Source of the DNA: Marinilabiliales bacterium
GTDB taxonomy: Bacteria > Bacteroidota > Bacteroidia > Bacteroidales > F082
NCBI GenBank assembly: GCA_002869365.1
Contig: PKTA01000050.1
Coordinates: 1 to 44,758 of the forward strand
Direction: 5' to 3'
Length of the DNA stretch: 44,758 bases
A program made the position numbers and the translations under genes. The notes under the pieces were generated by a model. That model was not told the origin of the DNA. It saw only the letters and a list, made by a program, of their open reading frames with translations, and did no database searches. Shown in pieces: positions 24,838 through 32,175 of this stretch (position 1 is its first letter; each line of letters begins with the position of its first letter).

Positions 24838-25446
24838 CTATTCTTTTATTAATCTGTTAAATAAGTTTTTCATTTTCGATGAATTCCACCTTGCAGCACC
24901 TTTTTTAATTATGAGCACCTTTCCTGTGTTATCCAGTACAAAAGTAGCAGGTATCGATTGAGTTGAGAAATCTGATGGAAGTGTAGGTGAATAATATATT
25001 TTCAAATCCTGATAGTTGTGCTTTTTAATAAAAGCCTCAACTGTAGGCTTGTCTTCATTTGTAACCATTATAAAGTTTACATCCTCACCATATTCCTTTT
25101 GTAACTCTTCAATACCAGGCAATTCAGCAACACAAGGAGGGCACCAGGTAGCCCAAATATTAAGAAATACCGGTTTTTTGTTGAGTTCTTCAAAACTAAT
25201 CATATTCCCCTGCATATCTGTAAGTTGCCAATTTGCAACATTATCGCTAACAGGAAATTGCTCGTCGGTTTCGAGAGTTGAAGGCGGCAGGGAAGTTAAT
25301 TTAATAAAAAAGGAAGCAACCTCAGTTCTTGTTGCAGGGATTATCAGCAATACTATTAGAGTTATTAAAATGAAATCCGTTATTTTGCTAAAAAGAGATT
25401 TCTTCTTGAAATAATTTTTAAAATAGTTCTTTATATTGAAAGCCAT
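24838..25446 (-). CDS. Membrane-anchored TlpA-like thioredoxin
   Basis: 202 residues with a basic N-terminus, one membrane segment (about 23-42) and a periplasmic thioredoxin fold. The active site is WCPPC (101-105), the CxxC of TlpA/ResA-type thiol reductases, followed by the KEYGEDVNFIMV strand and the SIPATFVLDNTGKVL cis-Pro region. Likely keeps periplasmic cysteines reduced or aids cytochrome c maturation, by family analogy. It starts six bases after the coiled-coil gene and precedes the barrel gene. Confidence 0.92.
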   Translation of the reverse strand: MAFNIKNYFKNYFKKKSLFSKITDFILITLIVLLIIPATRTEVASFFIKLTSLPPSTLETDEQFPVSDNVANWQLTDMQGNMISFEELNKKPVFLNIWATWCPPCVAELPGIEELQKEYGEDVNFIMVTNEDKPTVEAFIKKHNYQDLKIYYSPTLPSDFSTQSIPATFVLDNTGKVLIIKKGAARWNSSKMKNLFNRLIKE

Positions 25447-25452
25447 ATATTT

Positions 25453-25869
25453 TTAAAGGTTTGACCTTCTGTCGAGAAGTTCGTCTATTTGTTCTTCTGT
25501 TAAACCGGGAGTCTTTAATAATTCATCAATTTTTTCTCTTTCCGATTTACCTTCTATTTTTTGTATCTCATCATCCAGAATCAATTCATCTTCTTCATCA
25601 ATTGTTTCCAGAAATTCATCCTCTCCAAGTTCTTCTTTTAGTTGTTGAATGAGGCCTTTAACCATTTCTTTTACCGGTTCGCCAAACTGACCCTGCAACT
25701 GCTGGCTTATTTGGTCTTTCATATTCTCGTAATTAGAAAAGAAGAATTCAAATTGCCTCAACATGCCCTGATTCAATCCCGGCACATCTTCAATGGGTCG
25801 GTCCTTTACCAGTTTATTAAACAATCTGAACAACTCATCTAAATCTTTTTTAAAATTCTCGTCTTCCAT
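25453..25869 (-). CDS. Acidic coiled-coil protein, unknown
   Basis: 138 residues, strongly acidic, no signal peptide, predicted all helical. It has DELFRLFNKLVKDRP near the start, a QISQQLQGQFGEPVKEM stretch and a C-terminal run rich in Asp, Glu and Lys (TPGLTEEQIDELLDRR). I do not recognise a family. It is the first gene of a three-gene unit with the TlpA-like and barrel genes. The -7 box is seven bases upstream of the ATG. Confidence 0.75.
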   Translation of the reverse strand: MEDENFKKDLDELFRLFNKLVKDRPIEDVPGLNQGMLRQFEFFFSNYENMKDQISQQLQGQFGEPVKEMVKGLIQQLKEELGEDEFLETIDEEDELILDDEIQKIEGKSEREKIDELLKTPGLTEEQIDELLDRRSNL

Positions 25870-25876
25870 ACATCTG

Positions 25877-25884
25877 CAAAATTA
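25877..25884 (-). promoter_or_regulatory. -7 box for the acidic coiled-coil gene, nearly leaderless
   Basis: Minus strand TAATTTTG (TAnnTTTG) with seven bases to the ATG at 25869. Confidence 0.45.
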
Positions 25885-25893
25885 ATATAAAAA

Positions 25894-25941
25894 TTCTGTC
25901 AAAATCAATACCAATGTTAACAGACAGTAATTCTGTCAGTT
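25894..25941. repeat. TTCTGTCA repeat and adjoining inverted repeat
   Basis: TTCTGTCA occurs at 25894-25901 and again at 25931-25938. The second copy is half of a hairpin or dyad, GACAG (25923-25927) with CTGTC (25933-25937). Both lie upstream of the -7 box of the coiled-coil gene. Operator role is only a guess. Confidence 0.35.
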
Positions 25942-25975
25942 TATTATATGATTTTAGGAAAGATTAACAAAATGC

Positions 25976-26011
25976 AAAAAAAATGCGACTGTTTTAACCA
26001 CAATCGCATTT
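25976..26011 (-). terminator. Terminator of the Omp28-like operon
   Basis: 12-base arms 25981-25992 and 26000-26011 with a seven-base loop; on the minus strand the stem is followed by a T-run opposite the eight A at 25976-25983. A C-A mismatch on the plus strand is a G-U pair on the minus strand, so it is fitted to the minus-strand transcript. It starts 18 bases after the operon's last stop. Confidence 0.82.
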
Positions 26012-26029
26012 AATGAAATTTATTTTTTC

Positions 26030-26869
26030 TTATTCAATTACGGCACTTTCGTTAACCTGTAATACCGATTTGTCGGAAACATTAGTAATAAATGCCACTA
26101 TATTGCAGTTTTCTGCTACCCAATCAGTTCCATCGAATGATAGTTCCAATGTTTTACTAATTTTCTGATTTGCAGCTACACTACCATTTAGCAGTTCATT
26201 GCCCCACTGTTGAGTCAATACTTTTCTTAAAACATGCATATGTTCATATTCAAGTATTTCAGGTACCGAACCTATCGAACTATTATTATTTTTTTGAGGT
26301 TTAATTATGTTATTTTCAGTAAGACAAACAACTATATTATAATTACCTTCAACTGCATCAACAAAATTGGCATCTATTGTTGTTGATAATTTATTAGTTG
26401 AAGTATTAAAATCATTTTTAATACTGATATTCACAGGAGAATTCTGAGCAAGTAATTTAGTTGCCTGGGCAGCCCATTGTCCTGGAGACAATATATAGTT
26501 ACCATCATTATTTACTCTGTTAACCAAGCCATTTGGGTTTGATATAATTCCAAAGTAATTATTCCAAACATCTCCTGTCGGTGTTCTAAAGTCGTAGTCA
26601 AATTCTGTTCCTTCCAGAGGTTCGGCAAAATAACCTGCATGAACAGCAATAATTATTACTCTCTCTTCACAGTTTGACTTTATATCGTGAGCAGTAACCG
26701 CTGCGCCGGGACAGTTAACACAAGTGTGACCTGTATAATCTTCAATCAACACATTTTGATTTCCACTCTCACAATCGAAGCCGGTTTGATAAGGTGCTTC
26801 TACTTTATCGCAGGCAGAAAATACAAATGCTATAACTAAAGTGAGGGATAATATTTTAAAAATTTTCAT
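26030..26869 (-). CDS. Omp28-like outer-membrane lipoprotein
   Basis: 279 residues from the ATG at 26869, which gives a lipoprotein signal (MKIFKILSLT, core, VFSACDK with Cys20). An earlier in-frame start would add 28 residues with no signal and overlap the upstream gene. Mature region: VLIEDYTGHTCVNCPGA with a CxxC (Cys50, Cys53), and the VVCLTEN and NCNIVAFITN beta segments of the Omp28 family. A CxxC after a T-G-H turn resembles a thioredoxin-fold redox site; activity unproven. Third gene of the TlpA-like / DUF6029-like / Omp28-like unit. Confidence 0.85.
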   Translation of the reverse strand: MKIFKILSLTLVIAFVFSACDKVEAPYQTGFDCESGNQNVLIEDYTGHTCVNCPGAAVTAHDIKSNCEERVIIIAVHAGYFAEPLEGTEFDYDFRTPTGDVWNNYFGIISNPNGLVNRVNNDGNYILSPGQWAAQATKLLAQNSPVNISIKNDFNTSTNKLSTTIDANFVDAVEGNYNIVVCLTENNIIKPQKNNNSSIGSVPEILEYEHMHVLRKVLTQQWGNELLNGSVAANQKISKTLELSFDGTDWVAENCNIVAFITNVSDKSVLQVNESAVIE

Positions 26870-26880
26870 CTTCAAATGCT

Positions 26881-28563
26881 TTAAAAATTTGTAGAAATTG
26901 ATACTGATAATCCACTGGAAGCAGGCACCTGACGGCAAACACCTCCTATACAAACTATACCTTCTCTCTGACGTCCGTAATTAAACTGAAAACGAGTTGT
27001 ATTATGTGTATAACCAAAGGCGGCAGAAAAATAGTGAATCTGATCTGCTTTAACAGCATTTCCATAATTATATTGGTCGGTTACTGAGAAAAACCAATGT
27101 GGTGAAATAGTATATTCTAATAGTATTGCTGCCCAATCGCCCATATCCTCTTTGGTCCATAAACCTTGAAGTTCAATTCTCAAAGATTTCCTGTTAGTGA
27201 ATTTATAATTTACATCCGCCACTGCTATATGTGAGTTTACTGCCGGTTCGCCGGGATGTCCTTCTATAGTAGCAATATCGTAGGTTTGATACATATATTG
27301 GAAAATACCCTTTACTTTTTTACTGAATTTTTTATTGATGCTAATATTTAAATCGCGCCAAAAAATTCTGTCGCCAAATTTCAAAAAATCAGAAGTATAT
27401 CCCAAAGTTCCTTTTTGGTTAATTGCAGTAGTATCATTTACTTTATTACGTACTATATCGTTTATTTGCGAATAATTAATTGCTATTCCCATTCCATATT
27501 TTCCACCTAACTTACTCTTTTTAGGTACTTTATAGTTTACTTGAAATTGAAATCCAATTTCGCCATTAGGCTGAGTGGCATAAGGGTACATTGAAGTTAG
27601 AGCATATGTATGGCTTTCTGAGATTGGGGGTAAATAACTAATGTCGAGGGCATTTGCCGTTACATCACGATCAGATCTGAAACTAAAATTGTCGATACGC
27701 TTAAACTGAGCGAATAATCCTAAACCTTTGGTTGAATAACTCAAAGATGCTAAAAAAGCCTGTCCTTCTTTATATATATAATTGTTTATGGCCGAAGGAT
27801 CATTAATTTTATAGGCATATTCTGTGGAGATGTTAAATTTGCCATACCCTATGTTTGCTCTACCAGCAAAAGATGCAACGTTTTCAGGAAGTTTATAAAT
27901 GGGATTTTCATCAATCTGATATTTACTAACCATGCTACCACCCAGAACAAATCTGAACTTAGAATTTGTCATTCCTGTAAACAAAGTATTGAAGTCCATT
28001 TCAGCATCAACACCTCTTACAATACCTCTGTCGTTTTTCTCAAATTTATCCCAAAAATATCTCTGTGTTCCATAAACACCTTTGAATAATAAACCTCTAA
28101 CGGGCTCATATGTAACTCTAACACCATTCAAAGCATTATCGTAACCAAGTGCCCATTCTTCGTAAGTTCTCAAAACCAATCCGTTTCCAAACTGCTCATA
28201 AAAACTTCCAACTGTAACACTAAAATTGTCATCATTATATGATGCCCATAGATTTGGAAAACCATTTCCTTCAAGGGCAGGATCAAAACCAGCAATAGGT
28301 GTTAAGTAAGCCTCATAACGCATACCTGCAGAAAATTTTCCCAGATTATAAGTTATTTTGCCAAAACCATTTAACCCCATTTTTCTACCACCAAGTATTG
28401 AATCGGTAATTCCCAGTGCATTGTCGGCTTGATAGTACTGACCATCAACCTGAAAACTACCATGAACTTCCGAGCGATTTAACATGTCGGATATTTGTGC
28501 GTTAACCGTATTAACTCCTATGATTGTCAATATCAGTAATAGTACTATTTTTAACTTATTCAT
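26881..28563 (-). CDS. DUF6029-like outer-membrane protein
   Basis: 560 residues: signal peptide 1-22 (NTVNA|Q), then a large beta-rich region with barrel-type strands (for example GLNGFGKITYNLGKF, SAGMRYEAYLTP) and a closing VSISTNF. The opening NRSEVHGSFQVDGQYYQAD is like the DUF6029 family found with Omp28 in Bacteroidota. No known function. It starts 30 bases after the TlpA-like gene and ends 11 bases before the Omp28-like ATG, so the three form one operon. Confidence 0.8.
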   Translation of the reverse strand: MNKLKIVLLLILTIIGVNTVNAQISDMLNRSEVHGSFQVDGQYYQADNALGITDSILGGRKMGLNGFGKITYNLGKFSAGMRYEAYLTPIAGFDPALEGNGFPNLWASYNDDNFSVTVGSFYEQFGNGLVLRTYEEWALGYDNALNGVRVTYEPVRGLLFKGVYGTQRYFWDKFEKNDRGIVRGVDAEMDFNTLFTGMTNSKFRFVLGGSMVSKYQIDENPIYKLPENVASFAGRANIGYGKFNISTEYAYKINDPSAINNYIYKEGQAFLASLSYSTKGLGLFAQFKRIDNFSFRSDRDVTANALDISYLPPISESHTYALTSMYPYATQPNGEIGFQFQVNYKVPKKSKLGGKYGMGIAINYSQINDIVRNKVNDTTAINQKGTLGYTSDFLKFGDRIFWRDLNISINKKFSKKVKGIFQYMYQTYDIATIEGHPGEPAVNSHIAVADVNYKFTNRKSLRIELQGLWTKEDMGDWAAILLEYTISPHWFFSVTDQYNYGNAVKADQIHYFSAAFGYTHNTTRFQFNYGRQREGIVCIGGVCRQVPASSGLSVSISTNF

Positions 28564-28593
28564 AGTATATTTAATTTGCCTGAATTTTTCCTG

Positions 28594-29118
28594 TTATTTA
28601 TCACTTATGCTTTCTCCGTTGGCCACTTTTTTTACCAACTCATATAATTCATATTCTCCTCCTTCATAATAAGAAGTATGCTGATATACAATTTTACCAT
28701 CACCATCCAGTAAAAAAGTATGTGGTATCATATTCACATTCATTGCACGTTTGAAATCACCATTAGGATAAAGTAAAACATCAAACTCCCAATCTTTTCC
28801 ACTTACAAAAGGAAGAACTTTAGCAGTAGATCTGGAATCGTCTATTGAAACAGCATAAACTTTAACGCCTGTTTCGTCAACCCAATCCTCATAGTTTTCA
28901 TTAAAAGCATCAAGTTCCTTTTTACAAGGCTTACACCAAAGTGCCCAAAAACTGATAATAACAGGTTTGCCATCATTAGTAATATCTTGAGTATTAAATG
29001 TTTGGCCGTCGAGCGTTTTAATGTTTACTGATGGAAGATTAGTATTCTTTTCAGCATTTTGCGAAATTGCCATCAACGACAAAAGGCTAAGTAAACTCAC
29101 TAATATTAAATTCTTCAT
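28594..29118 (-). CDS. Secreted TlpA-family thiol oxidoreductase
   Basis: 174 residues with an N-terminal signal (MKNLILVSLLSLLSL) and a thioredoxin fold. Active site WCKPC (61-65), preceded by KPVIISFWAL; MIPHTFLLDGDGKIVYQHTSY carries the cis-Pro region. The charged CKPC centre fits TlpA/ResA-type reductases. As first gene of the unit with the DUF6029-like and Omp28-like (CxxC) proteins, it may reduce its neighbour's cysteine pair, which is inference. Confidence 0.92.
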   Translation of the reverse strand: MKNLILVSLLSLLSLMAISQNAEKNTNLPSVNIKTLDGQTFNTQDITNDGKPVIISFWALWCKPCKKELDAFNENYEDWVDETGVKVYAVSIDDSRSTAKVLPFVSGKDWEFDVLLYPNGDFKRAMNVNMIPHTFLLDGDGKIVYQHTSYYEGGEYELYELVKKVANGESISDK

Positions 29119-29230
29119 TTTATAATTATTTATTATTTATTACTGTGAACTGATGCTATTGACAACACTATATTTTTTTAAGTTGCACAAAATTGATTAT
29201 TGAAAACTATTCTTTATTGCTTTTAACAAA

Positions 29231-30211
29231 TCAGGGAATATAAATTTCCAATAATGAACTTTTTACTATTGGTTCGATGGCAATATTATTAATTGTTGCC
29301 GGCACCAAAAGAGTTTCCCCTTTTACCAATTGGACTTCACCACCTTCCCACTTAATATTAACTTCTCCTTCCGTGGCTATGTAGATAACGAAACTGTCGA
29401 GAGCAGCATAATTCTTTAATACCGGCTCATCCAGATTTATAATCCTTGTTGTAAAATACTGACTTTCAACTAAATTATTGGTTTCATTTAGTTTATTTTC
29501 ATATTCGGTTTTATAACTTTCATGGAATTCAAAATCAATGGCATCCAGTGCTTCCTCAGTATGAAGTTCTCTAAACATTCCTGCAGCATCAATTCTGTCC
29601 CAATCGTAAATACGGTATGTGGTATCTGAGGTTTGCTGAATTTCGGCAAGCAAACAACCCGGACCCAGAGCATGAACTCTTCCGGCAGGGATATAAAAAA
29701 CATCTCCTTTTTCCACTTTTTCGAAATTTAAAATTTCTTTAAGTGTTTTATTTTCCAGATGTTGCAAATACTCATCCTTATCAGTCTTTTTATTGAACCC
29801 TGCAATTAATTCCGCATCATCGGTAGCATCAAGCATATACCACATCTCGGTTTTACCGAAACCAATATTTCGCTTTCTTGCTAAAAAGTCATCCGGATGA
29901 ACCTGTATTGATAGCCAGTCGTTGGAATCGATAAACTTTATGAGAAGGGGAAATTCATTTCCAAACTGGTCGAAAACTTTGTCGCCCACAAGTTCGCCCA
30001 TATAAACCTCTACTATTTCATTAAGTTCATTTCCAGCTAAAAAACCGTTTTCAACTATGGTAGGATTACCTTCAACTCCCGACATCATCCAGGCTTCACC
30101 GCAATTTGGTAAATCACCAAAATCCATTTTTAAAGATGATTTTATTTTTTGTCCTCCCCAAATTTTGTCTTTAAATATTGGCTTGAATTTTAAAGGATAT
30201 AGACTATTCAT
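29231..30211 (-). CDS. manA: Mannose-6-phosphate isomerase, class I
   Basis: Interconverts fructose-6-phosphate and mannose-6-phosphate. 326-residue cupin metalloenzyme. Zinc ligands come from SIQVHPDD, KTEMWYML and the IPAGRVHALGPGCLLAE block; QTSDTTYRIYDWDR is the family's substrate loop. GEAWMMSGVEG is the N-terminal part. Length is normal for this shorter class I form. It feeds GDP-mannose for polysaccharides, but no such genes are adjacent. A -7 box (TAGTTTTG on the minus strand, 30239-30232) lies 20 bases upstream. Confidence 0.93.
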   Translation of the reverse strand: MNSLYPLKFKPIFKDKIWGGQKIKSSLKMDFGDLPNCGEAWMMSGVEGNPTIVENGFLAGNELNEIVEVYMGELVGDKVFDQFGNEFPLLIKFIDSNDWLSIQVHPDDFLARKRNIGFGKTEMWYMLDATDDAELIAGFNKKTDKDEYLQHLENKTLKEILNFEKVEKGDVFYIPAGRVHALGPGCLLAEIQQTSDTTYRIYDWDRIDAAGMFRELHTEEALDAIDFEFHESYKTEYENKLNETNNLVESQYFTTRIINLDEPVLKNYAALDSFVIYIATEGEVNIKWEGGEVQLVKGETLLVPATINNIAIEPIVKSSLLEIYIP

Positions 30212-30231
30212 TAAAATGTGTTTTTGTGTAG

Positions 30232-30239
30232 CAAAACTA
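30232..30239 (-). promoter_or_regulatory. -7 box for manA
   Basis: Minus strand TAGTTTTG (TAnnTTTG), 20 bases before the ATG at 30211. Confidence 0.45.
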
Positions 30240-30373
30240 TAAAAATTAATGCTTAATTATTTATTCAAATCTATCCACGCATATCAACTCAATTATTAAA
30301 TAATTGTATCCATTTTTTAATCAAAGGAAAAATTAAATATCACCCAAATACATAATAAAATGATTTGCCTATT

Positions 30374-31147
30374 TTAATACACCTCAGCCCTAATACCGGC
30401 AGCTTCAACTTTTTCAGCAATTTTTTGAAGCTCTTGCTTTGAAATTTTTTCAATATTTTCTGCGGGAGTTCCTCTTTCAATGGGATAAAGCATTACATAT
30501 TCCGGCTTTACTTTTTTCACTATTTCAAGCCATGCTTCAACTTCCTCATTGGTAGTATTATCAACTATTTTTCCTTCGTATTCTCCTCTTAAAAACAGAG
30601 TTTGTATGATTAGTTTTCCTTCAAAACCTAAAAGTCCCTCTACTATCGAATCCAGGCTTTTATTACTCAGTGCCTGATTAATTGCCTTATATGTACTTTC
30701 AATACCAGAATCGAGTTTTTGAATGTTTTTATCTACTTTTTTCAAAGCTTCAGCAACTTTTGGTTTGGAAAGCATAGTTGCATTCGAAAGTATACTAACC
30801 GCTGCTTTGGGTGCATATTTATCTCGTAATTCAATAGTATCGTCAATTATCTCAGCAAACTGAGGATGTATTGTAGGTTCGCCATTACCGGCAAAAGTAA
30901 TAGCATCCGGCTCATTAACAGTTCCTTGTACTTCTTTAAGTTTTGCTTCCAGTTGTTGTTTTAGTTCATCGCGTTTGGCGAGAATCATTTTTCCCTTTTT
31001 GTTATTTGTCCATCCACATTCGCAATAAATACAATTGAAGTTACAGTATTTATTATCAATTGGAAGTAGATTTATTCCAAGGGAAACTCCCAGCCGTCTA
31101 CTAAAGACGGGGCCAAACACCATATTATCGAATAAAAAGCCTGCCAT
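30374..31147 (-). CDS. Radical SAM protein
   Basis: 257 residues with the CxxxCxxC cluster motif (Cys35, Cys39, Cys42), which binds the 4Fe-4S cluster that cleaves S-adenosylmethionine; Cys44 is an extra cysteine. FAGNGEPTIHP is the GGE-like SAM-binding segment, and VSILSNATML and LDSGIEST follow in the TIM-barrel pattern. The N-terminal FGPVFSRRLGVSLGINLLP is typical of the small single-domain radical SAM family common in anaerobes. Substrate unknown. Divergent from the polyprenyl synthase gene. Confidence 0.9.
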   Translation of the reverse strand: MAGFLFDNMVFGPVFSRRLGVSLGINLLPIDNKYCNFNCIYCECGWTNNKKGKMILAKRDELKQQLEAKLKEVQGTVNEPDAITFAGNGEPTIHPQFAEIIDDTIELRDKYAPKAAVSILSNATMLSKPKVAEALKKVDKNIQKLDSGIESTYKAINQALSNKSLDSIVEGLLGFEGKLIIQTLFLRGEYEGKIVDNTTNEEVEAWLEIVKKVKPEYVMLYPIERGTPAENIEKISKQELQKIAEKVEAAGIRAEVY

Positions 31148-31161
31148 AAATATATTTTTTG

Positions 31162-31180
31162 CAAAAATAACTTAATTTTG
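31162..31180. promoter_or_regulatory. Divergent -7 boxes for the radical SAM and polyprenyl synthase genes
   Basis: Minus strand TATTTTTG (31169-31162) points at the radical SAM gene; plus strand TAATTTTG (31173-31180) points at the polyprenyl synthase gene. The boxes are three bases apart, so RNA polymerases at the two promoters would compete. Confidence 0.45.
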
Positions 31181-31199
31181 ATGTCACCAAATTTTACTG

Positions 31200-32174
31200 A
31201 TGTCAGGATTAAAATCGATCAAAAAACCAATTGAAAATCATCTGGAAGAATTCCAAAAGGTATTTCGTAAAACTGCCAGATCGAGGATATATCTGCTCGA
31301 CATTATCACTAATTACATTTTAAAATCAAAAGGGAAGCAAATGCGCCCTTTGTTCGTAATTTATAGTTCGCTACTATTTGAAAATGTAAATACTTCCACA
31401 TATCGTGCAGCAACTCTTATCGAATTAATGCATACTGCAACATTGGTACACGACGATGTTGTTGATGACTCTAATGAACGCAGAGGGAGATTCTCCATAA
31501 ACGCTTTATGGAAAAATAAAGCTGCAGTTTTGGTTGGTGATTATTTGCTTTCGCGAGGAATGTTGCTGGCACTGGAAAATAAAGATTATGGACTATTGGA
31601 AATTGTTTCGAAGGCTGTAAAGGATATGAGTGAAGGAGAACTTTTACAAATAGAAAAAGCCAGAAAACTAGATATTAGTGAAGAGGTTTATTATGAAATA
31701 ATAAGACAGAAAACTGCTTCACTGCTTGCATCGTGTTTTGCCACAGGTGCGGCGGCTGCAGGAGCCTCCCAAGAGGAAATTAATAAGATGCATCAAATAG
31801 GAGAAAATGCAGGTATGGCTTTTCAAATAAAGGATGATTTATTCGATTTTCAGAAAACAAATATAGCGGGCAAACCCAGCGGTATAGATATTAAGGAAAA
31901 GAAAATGACCTTACCATTAATTTATTTGCTGAACAATTCGCCTTCGGCAGAAAAAAGGCAGATGATTAATATCGTAAAACGTTATAATAACGACAGAAAG
32001 AAAGTTGAGTATTTAATGGAAAAAGTAAGCAATTCCGGTGGCATGAAATATGCCACCGAAAAGATGCATGAATTTAAACAAAAGGCTCTGGATTTGCTAA
32101 GTGAATTTCCTGACAATCAAGCAAGAAAAGCCTTAGAACAACTTATACAATATACCATCGACCGCAATAAATAA
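31200..32174 (+). CDS. Long-chain polyprenyl diphosphate synthase
   Basis: Adds isopentenyl units to make the side chain of menaquinone or a similar long prenyl chain. 324 residues, all helical. First Asp-rich motif DDVVD (85-89) and second DDLFD (212-216), both intact. The residues just before the first motif are small (HTATLVHDD), which is the pattern for long products; exact chain length cannot be read off. KGKQMRP (44-50) is the conserved GGKxxRP region. Stop codon lies one base from the convergent DUF4139 stop. Confidence 0.92.
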   Translation: MSGLKSIKKPIENHLEEFQKVFRKTARSRIYLLDIITNYILKSKGKQMRPLFVIYSSLLFENVNTSTYRAATLIELMHTATLVHDDVVDDSNERRGRFSINALWKNKAAVLVGDYLLSRGMLLALENKDYGLLEIVSKAVKDMSEGELLQIEKARKLDISEEVYYEIIRQKTASLLASCFATGAAAAGASQEEINKMHQIGENAGMAFQIKDDLFDFQKTNIAGKPSGIDIKEKKMTLPLIYLLNNSPSAEKRQMINIVKRYNNDRKKVEYLMEKVSNSGGMKYATEKMHEFKQKALDLLSEFPDNQARKALEQLIQYTIDRNK

Positions 32175-32175
32175 T

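Noticed and set aside
26870-26953. Upstream extension of the Omp28-like gene
   Set aside because: The extra 28 residues carry no signal and overlap the end of the DUF6029-like gene; the ATG at 26869 gives a lipoprotein signal.
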